Origin: Oligoflexales bacterium | Lineage (GTDB): Bacteria; Bdellovibrionota_B; Oligoflexia; Oligoflexales; RGVZ01 | Direction: 5' to 3' | Length of the DNA stretch: 38,035 nucleotides | NCBI GenBank assembly: GCA_947476525.1 | Contig: CANJQY010000008.1 | Coordinates: 1 to 38,035, forward strand | Shown: positions 25,746 to 34,713 of the stretch, in pieces | How positions within the stretch are numbered: position 1 is the first letter of the stretch | Layout of the letters: each line of letters starts with the position of its first letter | Translations under genes and position numbers: made by a program | Notes under the pieces: model-generated | Told to the model about the DNA's origin: nothing | The model's database searches: none | Seen by the model: only the letters and a program-made list of their open reading frames with translations

Positions 25746-26483
25746 TTAAGGCTCGGTCGCCACTATGCGCGCGGCAAAGAAAAATTCGTCTTTGACCGCA
25801 ATCGCCCCAAACATCGCCGAATACGGCTTGATTCCGAATTCTTTGAATCGATACGGAATAGAAAATTCAGCGACAATATTTGCGCCCTCGCGCTTGAGCT
25901 CAATAGGCACCTCTTTGACAACCTGTAGCCCGCGAATTTTAAGAGTCAGATGGAGTGAGCACTTCAGTGACAATTCAGAAACTTTTTCACAATTCGAAAA
26001 TTTACCGATGCCGTCGATACTCGGAAATTTGTCTGCATTTAGCTGCGAAGCGTCTAACATGTTTTGTCTCACTTCAACCGCATTACCTGGCTCAAGCTTG
26101 TCTGTTTTAACGTCCCAGCGCTTCGACGCCTCAAACACGCCAATAATACCTAGAGCGGCTTCTGGAGAATCCACCAAAAGGTCCTTGACCTGAATGCTGA
26201 TGGTCGCCTGCCCTGAAGTGGCAGACGGCAGAAGTCCAGTATGCAACTTGCCATCTTTACTAAGCAAAAGCTCTCCGCCCCACTTCGAAGCGACAATAAT
26301 GTGCCGATGGGCTAGGCGTGCTGCTAACCCTTCCTTATCTGTAAGTATTGCAAGAGTTGACTGGCCGGTTTGAATGGTCGCGGCCCTGGCAGAATAACCA
26401 AGCGTGACCACCAGTGATAGAGGAGCAAGTGCTCCAAACAGAGCAAGATTCGGGAATCTTGACGGTATTTTTCTACTTCTCAT
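25746..26483 (-). CDS. YceI-like secreted protein
   Basis: 'DKEGLAARLAHRHIIVASKW', 'VRQNMLDASQLNADKFPSI', 'LTLKIRGLQVVKEVPIEL', 'FKEFGIKPYSAMFGAIAVKDEFFF' follow the YceI layout. Confidence 0.65.
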   Translation of the reverse strand: MRSRKIPSRFPNLALFGALAPLSLVVTLGYSARAATIQTGQSTLAILTDKEGLAARLAHRHIIVASKWGGELLLSKDGKLHTGLLPSATSGQATISIQVKDLLVDSPEAALGIIGVFEASKRWDVKTDKLEPGNAVEVRQNMLDASQLNADKFPSIDGIGKFSNCEKVSELSLKCSLHLTLKIRGLQVVKEVPIELKREGANIVAEFSIPYRFKEFGIKPYSAMFGAIAVKDEFFFAARIVATEP

Positions 26484-26693
26484 TTTATTCTATCCTCAAT
26501 GTTTATTGTGATCCGACTTGCGTCTCGGCATGTCCATCAAGTGGATAACTACCTATTCTTGTTATATCTGAGCGGGGGCCTGATTACAAAACAACCAACA
26601 TTAAATCATTGACGGGATTTGATTGGATTTTGGCTTTGAAAAGTCTGGGATTGATTTAAAGGTCATTAGTCGCTGCCGCTTTGGCACCAGCGA

Positions 26694-27815
26694 CTAACCA
26701 GATTTTGTTGAAATCGACCGCTTTGCGACGGATTTCACGGCCACATAGACCGTGATTTCTTTTCGGTCGTGATAAAGCTGTTTAGCCTTAACTTCGATCA
26801 TTTTTCCGGACTCTCGGCACCTATCCTTAAGGTGATTAAGGCAGGCTGTCGTCTCCTCAAATCTTTTTTTCATGGGCAGCTTCAAATTGAAAATTGTATT
26901 GCGACAATGACCACGCACAATCCATTCCACCATCAATGACGTTATCTTAGCTGGCTGCTCCACGACATCACAAACCATCCAGTCGACGGTATCGTAAGGC
27001 CGATAAGCAAACGCATCTTCTCGCAAATGGGTGACGAGTCCTGAGTCCATGATCTTTTCATCAAGGGCTCCATTATCGATTGCCGTCACTTGCATTCGAT
27101 GTTTCACAAGCTGAAAAGTCCATCCGCCTGGACAAGCACCCAGGTCAACAGCCGTCATCCCAGCCTGTAATTTTTCTCCCATGGCCTCCTGCCCTAAGAA
27201 CACATGAAACGCCTCCTCCAGTTTGAGCGTGCTCCGGCTTGGGGCACTCGGCGGAAAACGTAGCCGCGGAATTCCCATGGTCCAAGGACTTGAATTATGC
27301 ACATCAGCCAGGGTCACGAGCACCTGGTGGTTTGACGTCATGACAAGGTGCACTCTAGGTAAGTGGGAGGCGCCTTTGCCTTTTGGCATTAGTTTTATTT
27401 TATTTAGAGCGTTTTCCACATGCCGCGTCAAAGATTTGCAAAAACCAGTAAGTTCTTTCGATGAATCGGTGTCGGGAGTTTCAAAAAAGAAACCCGAAAA
27501 AGCATTCGACCCAGAAATTTCGAGCAGTGGACCCTTAATCTCATCTACTAGTGAACTGACACGGTCTCCCTCGGCAGGAAGATTGACAAAGGAAGAAAGC
27601 CACAGCAATTGCCTTGAGAATATCAGGTCTGCCAATTTCAATTTAGACCGAGCAAGATTCATGTCCTCGCGTGAAAGCGTCACAACCACGATCGCCGAAT
27701 CAGCTATGGCTTGCATGGACCGCGACGTAACGCCACAGTCGTTGAGTTGATGGGACAACTCTTTTGCTGCATCATCTTCGAAGCCTTGCCTTACATGGAC
27801 GACAATTCCGCTCAC
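26694..27815 (-). CDS. rlmM: 23S rRNA (cytidine 2'-O)-methyltransferase RlmM-like
   Basis: 'AGMTAVDLGACPGGWTFQLVKHRMQVTAIDNG', 'VDWMVCDVVEQPAKITSLMVEWI', 'NLKLPMKKRFEE'. Confidence 0.85.
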   Translation of the reverse strand: MSGIVVHVRQGFEDDAAKELSHQLNDCGVTSRSMQAIADSAIVVVTLSREDMNLARSKLKLADLIFSRQLLWLSSFVNLPAEGDRVSSLVDEIKGPLLEISGSNAFSGFFFETPDTDSSKELTGFCKSLTRHVENALNKIKLMPKGKGASHLPRVHLVMTSNHQVLVTLADVHNSSPWTMGIPRLRFPPSAPSRSTLKLEEAFHVFLGQEAMGEKLQAGMTAVDLGACPGGWTFQLVKHRMQVTAIDNGALDEKIMDSGLVTHLREDAFAYRPYDTVDWMVCDVVEQPAKITSLMVEWIVRGHCRNTIFNLKLPMKKRFEETTACLNHLKDRCRESGKMIEVKAKQLYHDRKEITVYVAVKSVAKRSISTKSG

Positions 27816-29443
27816 GATTCCGCCATAAAAGGATATCGGTGATCAACGATCGGCAAGAAATTCTCTTTAATCGTTCGGTGATTTACCCACCGAAGCAAAT
27901 TATACATTGAACCTGCTTTATCATTGGTTCCAGACGCCCTAGCCCCGCCAAAGGGCTGCTGACCAACCACCGCCCCTGTAGGCTTATCGTTGACGTAGAA
28001 ATTTCCGGCCGCGTTCTCTAGGGCGGACGTCATCTCGTTTATGGTATGCCGATTCTTTGCAAAAATGGCCCCAGTCAAAGCATACGGTGTCGACTCGTCG
28101 CAAATTTTCATGGTCGCCTCGAAAGCGAGATCTTCATATGGATACACCGTCAACACGGGACCAAAAATTTCTTCGACCATAGTTTTTGCTTTGGAATCGG
28201 TGGTTTCAATAATTGTCGGACGAATAAAAAAACCTTTGGATCCATCACACTGTCCACCAGCAATGACGTTACAGCTATTGCTAGAATTTGCGTGGTCGAT
28301 AAAGCCCTTAATTTTGGTAAATGATTTCTCATCAATGACCGCGTTTACAAAATTTGTAAAATCCTCGGGACCGCCCATTTTAAGGCTATCTGTCATCGCC
28401 ACCAATTTTTCTTTGACCTGTGGCCAGATGCTTTTTGGAATATATGCCCGCGACGCAGCCGAGCATTTCTGTCCTTGATATTCGAAAGCTCCGCGCACTA
28501 AGGCAACCACCAGCATGTCAATGTCAGCCGACGAATGCGCGAATACGAAATTCTTACCCCCCGTTTCACCAACCATTCGCGGATAAGCTCGGTAACTAGC
28601 AAGGGACTGCCCCACAGTCTGCCACAACATGTGAAAGGTATTGGTGGAGCCTGTGAAGTGAATGCCTGCTAAATCTGGATGCTTCAGTGCAACGCTAGAA
28701 ATTTCACTTGAGTTTCCCGGCAGAAAATTAATGATCCCGGGCGGCAGTCCAGCTTCCTCCAAAATTTGCATTCCAATCCAGGATGACAAAGCACCTGTTG
28801 CTGGTGGCTTCCAAAGCACCGCACATCCCATAAGTGCCGGCGCGGCGGCAAGGTTGATCGAGATCGACGTGAAGTTAAAAGGCGCAATCGCGTAAACGAA
28901 ACCCTCGAGCCCCCGTGCCGAAAGGCGATTCCACTGGCCTGCGGGAGAAAACGGCTGTGTACGGTATATTTGCTCCGCAAAATGCACGTTGAACCGAAAG
29001 AAATCAATGAGCTCTACCGCCGCGTCAATTTCCGCCTGAAAAATATTTTTACTTTGCCCAAGCATCGTCGCCGCGTTCATTAGGGGGCGATATTTTGTTG
29101 CGAGTAAGTCGGCGGCCTTCAAAAATACCGCAGCCCTATCCTCCCACGGCAAGTTCGCCCATTGTTTGCGTGATTTACCACAGGCATCAATCGCCTGTTT
29201 CGCCTCTTTCGCACCGGCGATCGAACACTGGGCTATAATTTTAGATTTGTTGTGGGGACAAATAACGGGATTCGTCGCTGACGTGTAAAGATGCTCGCCA
29301 CCGATAACCAGCGGGATTTTTGTAATCGTGGCAGTTAGGGCCGTAAGCTCGCGTTTGACGTCGCTTTTTTCTGGCGATCCGGGCGCGTAAGACTTGATGG
29401 GCTCATTGATCGGGACAGGTGACGTATAGATTCCATTAGACAT
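27812..29443 (-). CDS. L-glutamate gamma-semialdehyde (1-pyrroline-5-carboxylate) dehydrogenase
   Basis: ALDH4A1-like: 'INEPIKSYAPGSPEK', 'APFNFTSISINLAAAPALMGCAVLWKPP', 'HFTGSTNTFHMLWQTVGQ', 'GETGGKNFVFAHSSAD', 'GAFEYQGQKCSAASRAY'. Start moved to ATG 29443. Confidence 0.9.
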   Translation of the reverse strand: MSNGIYTSPVPINEPIKSYAPGSPEKSDVKRELTALTATITKIPLVIGGEHLYTSATNPVICPHNKSKIIAQCSIAGAKEAKQAIDACGKSRKQWANLPWEDRAAVFLKAADLLATKYRPLMNAATMLGQSKNIFQAEIDAAVELIDFFRFNVHFAEQIYRTQPFSPAGQWNRLSARGLEGFVYAIAPFNFTSISINLAAAPALMGCAVLWKPPATGALSSWIGMQILEEAGLPPGIINFLPGNSSEISSVALKHPDLAGIHFTGSTNTFHMLWQTVGQSLASYRAYPRMVGETGGKNFVFAHSSADIDMLVVALVRGAFEYQGQKCSAASRAYIPKSIWPQVKEKLVAMTDSLKMGGPEDFTNFVNAVIDEKSFTKIKGFIDHANSSNSCNVIAGGQCDGSKGFFIRPTIIETTDSKAKTMVEEIFGPVLTVYPYEDLAFEATMKICDESTPYALTGAIFAKNRHTINEMTSALENAAGNFYVNDKPTGAVVGQQPFGGARASGTNDKAGSMYNLLRWVNHRTIKENFLPIVDHRYPFMAES

Positions 29444-29610
29444 ATTGCAATCCTTTGAGGCGAGAAAAATAGATTGCCGCAACATTGCCCTATTTAGATA
29501 TCTGTTGCAAGACTCCACTACTAAATGCCGCCACCGCGACCTATTATTTTTTATGCACGCAGGCTGGGGGCAAGCTTTCTAAAGCCTAAATCCGCCGGGA
29601 TGATATTTTT

Positions 29611-30501
29611 TTAAGCACGCGCCACAAGACTCACACGTTTAATAAATTCCACAGACAGGACGGGACACTTTTTACTGATCATGCTTGAGAAGTGCGTCTC
29701 ACCAGTTAAAGTTACGTATTGTATGGGCCAGTTGGTGACACCCTGTGACGCCTCTTTTGGATTGGCAATGAAATCGAGGGACCCTACCATTTCAAGCGTT
29801 GGAAACAACACCTTCGGCAGCAACGCTTCTGGGTTAAGATTCGCGATTATTTTCGCAGCCACCCTTAAATAATCGCCCTCACCAGTGTTGCGTAGGCGTA
29901 CAGGAAACCGTGTCCGATTGAACTGCCCGACGGCAGGCGTTATTCCAAATATTCCATAAACAGCTAGGGCGTCTCGAAACGATTTGAATAGTGGGGTCAA
30001 TAATTCAGTTGCCATTAGTATTCGTGAGGAAAGATCCTTAGGCATTCCAATCAGAGTCAACGATTGAACGCGCTTCGCGTGCGAAACTGCATAATTCAAC
30101 TGCAACACCGCACCAAAACTATATCCACAAAAATGATACTTGGGTGTTCCTAAGTTAAATTGATCAAGCTGACCAACAAGATCTTCCACTAAGGTACCGG
30201 CATCCTCAATTGAAAATACCGTCGTTCCACCAATTCCATGCCCGTCCAAGTCACAAGTTGCAATATTAAAACCATTGGCCAAAATATGGCGAAAAAAATC
30301 AATGTTTGGGAAAAATACGTCGTTACCCAGACCATGCAAAAAAATAACCGTCGGGCGATTCGTATCCATTGGCAACCCAAACAAGAAAATTTTACTTTCT
30401 CCATTAGCCCGGTTCAATGGCAACGTGCGATGTTCAAATTTATTTACGGTGAGCCATAACTGAAATGATTTTGAGTAGGGATGTCGTTCAAGCGCTGACA
30501 T
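29611..30501 (-). CDS. Alpha/beta hydrolase fold protein
   Basis: 'VIFLHGLGND', nucleophile elbow 'FCGYSFGAVLQL', C-terminal 'TGETHFSSMIS'. Confidence 0.8.
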   Translation of the reverse strand: MSALERHPYSKSFQLWLTVNKFEHRTLPLNRANGESKIFLFGLPMDTNRPTVIFLHGLGNDVFFPNIDFFRHILANGFNIATCDLDGHGIGGTTVFSIEDAGTLVEDLVGQLDQFNLGTPKYHFCGYSFGAVLQLNYAVSHAKRVQSLTLIGMPKDLSSRILMATELLTPLFKSFRDALAVYGIFGITPAVGQFNRTRFPVRLRNTGEGDYLRVAAKIIANLNPEALLPKVLFPTLEMVGSLDFIANPKEASQGVTNWPIQYVTLTGETHFSSMISKKCPVLSVEFIKRVSLVARA

Positions 30502-30543
30502 GCGGCTATTTCCGAACTAGGAGTAAGGCTCCAAAAAAAAAAC

Positions 30544-30619
<76 letters not shown>

Positions 30620-30842
30620 ACTAACATTGCGGTCATTGCGGTCATTTCGCACGTTTATGCCCACCCATTCTGCCCAACCCTCCCTCATAGTCAAGATAAT
30701 AACGACCGTAGCTAGAGGTATCAACCATTCCATGCAGAATATTTAAGCGTTCAACACCCCGAAACGACTGTTATTTCGTCACATTTTTCAGAAACCTTGA
30801 ATTGAATCGACTGAAGTCAGGCGAATTTCTACCGATAGAGGA

Positions 30843-31823
30843 ATGAACACCTTGTTAAACAACCCTCGGAGCAGTATGGCCGTCGACCATCGAATAAATT
30901 CAACACCCGCACCGACACATCTCGGTCCCTATCGACTTATCGAGGAGGTAGGTGCAGGTGGCGTGGGCCGAGTATTTAAGGCCCTTGACGAACGCAACGG
31001 TAGGACCGTGGCCGTTAAAATTTTACATGATGCTTTGCTAAAGGATCCCAAGCGACTTGGGCATTTTCATCGTGAGCTTCTCATCATGTCGAGTTTCAGC
31101 CATAAACATATCGTCAGCTATCTGGATGCGTATTTTAACCCACCAGATTGTTATATTGTCACGGAATTTATTGAGGGTTGGTCTGGTTATTCACTCTATA
31201 AAAAAACCGGACGAATGCCGCCGTTAGTTTCCCTGTGCATTTTAATCGACATTTTGAAGGGTGTCGACTACCTCCATTTGCATAACACCATTCACTCTGA
31301 TCTCTCTGCGGCCAATTATCTGGTCGATAAAAGCGGCCGCGTCGCTTTGACCGATTTCGGTTTATCCATCAAAGTCGAGATTGAAGACTACAAAAATTAT
31401 TCGTTGGGAACTCCTGGCTACTATGCCCCGGAGCACATCACAGGCTCTGGAATTTCACCGGTCACAGATCTATATTGTGCTGGACTCGTCTTGTATGAGC
31501 TGCTTGTCGGTCAAAAGGCGGTTGCCGCAACTAAATCTACAGCCACCAATTTTGCAAACATGAAAAAAATTCGCTTTGATTTAATTCAAACCAGCGATCC
31601 GAAAATGACCAAAATGATTCGCGCCCTCCTCCAAAAATCCTTGGCATTCAGCCCCTCACGCCGGTACAGCGCCGCAGATGAAATGATGTGGGCAGCTTAC
31701 GAAATCGTCCGAAAATATAATATCCGATTTGCTCGCTATGCGGTCAACCAATACCTCGTCGACAAAGGACTTTCTGATGAAATAGTTCTCGACAAAAAAC
31801 AGGATATCTACGTCGGGTTTTAA
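30843..31823 (+). CDS. Ser/Thr protein kinase (Hanks-type) with variant catalytic loop
   Basis: 'VGAGGVGRVFK', 'VAVKIL', 'HSDLSAANYLVD', 'LTDFGLSIK', 'GTPGYYAPEH'. Confidence 0.85.
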   Translation: MNTLLNNPRSSMAVDHRINSTPAPTHLGPYRLIEEVGAGGVGRVFKALDERNGRTVAVKILHDALLKDPKRLGHFHRELLIMSSFSHKHIVSYLDAYFNPPDCYIVTEFIEGWSGYSLYKKTGRMPPLVSLCILIDILKGVDYLHLHNTIHSDLSAANYLVDKSGRVALTDFGLSIKVEIEDYKNYSLGTPGYYAPEHITGSGISPVTDLYCAGLVLYELLVGQKAVAATKSTATNFANMKKIRFDLIQTSDPKMTKMIRALLQKSLAFSPSRRYSAADEMMWAAYEIVRKYNIRFARYAVNQYLVDKGLSDEIVLDKKQDIYVGF

Positions 31824-31835
31824 TCACTAGCAAGG

Positions 31836-31991
31836 GCTATCGTGCCGATTTGTACTCGGTAATCGACCACTCTCGAAGTCCGAATTCACACGGCAACATT
31901 CGCTCACCCAAGCACCGAGTTGCCGGTAACCCTTGGCCTCGAGAAGCATGCATCGCTGGCCAATTGGTCTCTACTTTTGTACATGGACTAA
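31836..31991 (-). pseudogene. Internally deleted remnant of the 3' portion of the neighbouring GT39-like gene
   Basis: Three blocks match 33047-33104, 33405-33456 and 33606-33649 (58 nt/3 mismatches; 52/4; 44/3 by eye), same order and orientation, with the intervening DNA missing. Confidence 0.85.
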
Positions 31992-32053
31992 AATTGGCGT
32001 GCGCGTTCGGCGAAATTTGAGGTGAAGGATTCTTCTCTGGACACCTAAATAAA

Positions 32054-32866
32054 TTATTTTTGAGCAGCAACAACTGCAGGACACGCTTTTATATCGAAAT
32101 TATCAAATGCAAATCCAAAGTACCCGTGCTTTTTACTGCCGATTACTCTCAAACCGCCAATTTCAGCTTTATCCCGAGCAAATGTAATACGCATTGGCTT
32201 GCCGTTTCCAGTTTTTGAAACTCTGTAGCCTTTGAATGCTGCTAGCTTCTTAGTCTCTAAAATTGCGCCTTTATCGTCGAACATAACAACCGACCAAGAT
32301 TCAGATCCGTCTTCATCAATCATGTCAAAAGAGCCACTGGCAATTGGCGACGTGAACGATATTTCTAATGTTTGAATATCTGCACCAGGCGACACGGAGG
32401 CTAAGACACGGCGGCCAACAATCGCTTCAGAGGCTGCATCTGCCAATCTATTTCGACTAGGGGCACCCACACACAAACTACATAACCAAGCTTGATCGCC
32501 CTTTGCTAATTCTTGCTCGCGCTGACGAGTAGTTGAAACAACCCGCATTGGACTAGTAAACTTGAGACCGTTACTAATCAAAAAAGCATTGCCATCAAAT
32601 GCCCCGGGAGCGGTTGCTTCAAAGTCTATATTTGTTTTCACTACTTCCGTACATCCAGGAGGAGTATCATCCTTTTTTAGTGGCTCCTGTTCGATTACGG
32701 AAGTATCCATACCTTGAGCCTCCATAACTCCTTCATTCGGGGACTGATTAAACGAGCCTTTTTCATCTCGTTTAACAGCAGTGTTCGATTTAAATTTGCT
32801 CTCTGAGCAATTTGAGAGAACCAAAGTTAATGCAATTGTGAATACTATTTTTGCCGTTGTGGTCAT
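32054..32866 (-). CDS. Putative lipoprotein, unknown function
   Basis: MTTTAKIVFTIALTLVLSNC lipobox; no family recognised with confidence. Confidence 0.6.
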   Translation of the reverse strand: MTTTAKIVFTIALTLVLSNCSESKFKSNTAVKRDEKGSFNQSPNEGVMEAQGMDTSVIEQEPLKKDDTPPGCTEVVKTNIDFEATAPGAFDGNAFLISNGLKFTSPMRVVSTTRQREQELAKGDQAWLCSLCVGAPSRNRLADAASEAIVGRRVLASVSPGADIQTLEISFTSPIASGSFDMIDEDGSESWSVVMFDDKGAILETKKLAAFKGYRVSKTGNGKPMRITFARDKAEIGGLRVIGSKKHGYFGFAFDNFDIKACPAVVAAQK

Positions 32867-33047
32867 GAATGCCTCCCGTTTGTTATAAAATCTATCGGCA
32901 AACTAGAACTTTTCTTGAGGGAAACTTATAAAGCTTGGTAATTGCAGCGATAATAAACAAACATTGCAGGCGTCGGGTAGTTGAACTTGTAAATGCCAAG
33001 TGATTATGCGAAGTGCGTCATCCAGTGTCGAACCGGAATTAATGACG

Positions 33048-34709
33048 CTATAGTGCCGATTTGTACTCCGTAATCCACCACTCTCGAAGTCCGAATTCAC
33101 ACGGTAAAATGGGATGCTCAACGCGAAATTCGCCAATCTCGCCATCAGGACAAATGCGAAGCCCCGCAAACGAAGTCGCCTCAAATCCACGTAGGATCGG
33201 CGGCGTCGAACTCATGGAAATTAGAACCATGGTTGACTGTTTCAATAATTTTGCTTCCACGTTGCGGTCATCGATCAATCCCCGCAAAAATTCTGAACCC
33301 CGTGTGATACCAGGCCACTGGGCCACTTCGATCTCAGGCGAGTAATAAAGAATGGCCGATTTAAGTTGATAGCTGTCCACAGCAAGGGCTCGGTTTGGAT
33401 AGTGTTCGCTCACCCATGCTCCGAGTTGGCGGTAACCCTTGGCCTCCAGAAGCATGCGATTGTGTCGAGCGCCAGGTACGAAATCCGGAAATATTAGGAC
33501 CATACCAAGAACGGCAATTGCGGCTGCATGCACTCCAAGCACCGCAACAATCATACGCGGTGGAACGGCAAATCGCCAGGTCAACCAAATTGCCAACGAG
33601 CCCATATGCATCGCTGGCCAATTGGCCTCTATTTTTGTAAATGGACTAAGGATTCCAAAGAATATTAAAGGCAAAAAAGCACTGGCCTCGATCATACCTA
33701 GGCCCGCCGTACGCTCAAGCTTGGGCTGAGCCACAGGCTGCAATACAAGTCTGGACCGGCGAAAGTGACGGATCGCAAAATAAAGTCCCGCTATGGCATA
33801 GGCACCCCATAGTCCTGCCACTCCCCCCAAATAATCTCCCAAGTACTGCGTCGATCTTTCCCATGCCGATTTATCCAGCTTCGGTTTTGGTGTGGCTTCG
33901 GCGAAGCCTCGAGTTTTTGACAGTGAGGCCATTAAGTGATCTCGAAGCGCCATGGTCTGAGAATTCTCTTCGGGCATTTCGGCTTTTGGAAGAGTCGACG
34001 CAAAATTAAGTGACTGTTTGAGGGAAAATCCATGCCCAAACTGAAACTTCATTGTGATCCAATCATTTTGGCTCTGCCACCACAAATGGGGAGCGAAAAT
34101 CAACAAGCAAAAAACTCCGCCAAGGTACGGCCATGGAGTAAAAAGTTGCTTTTTTGCATCTCGAATGAGACCAATTAAAAAAATTGGGCCGATCAACACC
34201 ATCGTGTATTTACTTAACAACCCCAGCCCCGTGGCCATACCTGCCGTGATCCAACGCCGCGGATCCTTGCGCACAGCCGTCACGGCCTCGTGAAGGGCAA
34301 TGGTCCACATGACGGTCAGCCCCGTATCAGGTGTCAACAAAAAACCATTAGCGATGCCTCCAATGGTGCTTGCGAGAAGTGCCACGGCGATGAGATGGCG
34401 GTCTGGGGTGACTAATTTCGCTGTTTTCCACACGAAATAAATAGTGACGAGGGATGTAAGCCAAACCGTCAGCCTAGCAATCATGAGGTCATGCCATATA
34501 CGAACCCCCGACGCAATCCAGCTAACCATTGGCGGATGATCGAAAAATCCCAGTGACGGCCAGCTTGAGCGCCTAGTCCATGCCACATAATAGGACTCGT
34601 CGGTGACCATTGGAAAAAATATGGCCAACCCAAAAGTCAAGAGAAGTGACACACAAATGATAATTTTAAGCGATCTATCTGACTCTATATTTTGAGGCGA
34701 TCGGTTCAT
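33048..34709 (-). CDS. GT39/ArnT/PMT-like membrane glycosyltransferase
   Basis: 'VTDESYYVAWTRRSSWPSLGFFDHPPMVSWIASGVRIW' (acidic loop DE.YY), many TM helices, 'KIEANWPAMHMGSLAIWLTWRF'. Start moved to ATG 34709. Confidence 0.85.
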   Translation of the reverse strand: MNRSPQNIESDRSLKIIICVSLLLTFGLAIFFPMVTDESYYVAWTRRSSWPSLGFFDHPPMVSWIASGVRIWHDLMIARLTVWLTSLVTIYFVWKTAKLVTPDRHLIAVALLASTIGGIANGFLLTPDTGLTVMWTIALHEAVTAVRKDPRRWITAGMATGLGLLSKYTMVLIGPIFLIGLIRDAKKQLFTPWPYLGGVFCLLIFAPHLWWQSQNDWITMKFQFGHGFSLKQSLNFASTLPKAEMPEENSQTMALRDHLMASLSKTRGFAEATPKPKLDKSAWERSTQYLGDYLGGVAGLWGAYAIAGLYFAIRHFRRSRLVLQPVAQPKLERTAGLGMIEASAFLPLIFFGILSPFTKIEANWPAMHMGSLAIWLTWRFAVPPRMIVAVLGVHAAAIAVLGMVLIFPDFVPGARHNRMLLEAKGYRQLGAWVSEHYPNRALAVDSYQLKSAILYYSPEIEVAQWPGITRGSEFLRGLIDDRNVEAKLLKQSTMVLISMSSTPPILRGFEATSFAGLRICPDGEIGEFRVEHPILPCEFGLREWWITEYKSAL

Positions 34710-34713
34710 GGCT

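Noticed and set aside
27223-27750. 175-aa plus-strand ORF
   Set aside because: Antisense to rlmM; composition looks like a shadow ORF.
31837-32073. 78-aa minus-strand ORF as a real gene
   Set aside because: It is a frameshifted concatenation of fragments of the neighbouring GT39 gene, reported as a pseudogene remnant.
31836-34709. Insertion sequence or transposon causing the duplication
   Set aside because: No transposase, terminal inverted repeats or target-site duplication seen around either copy.
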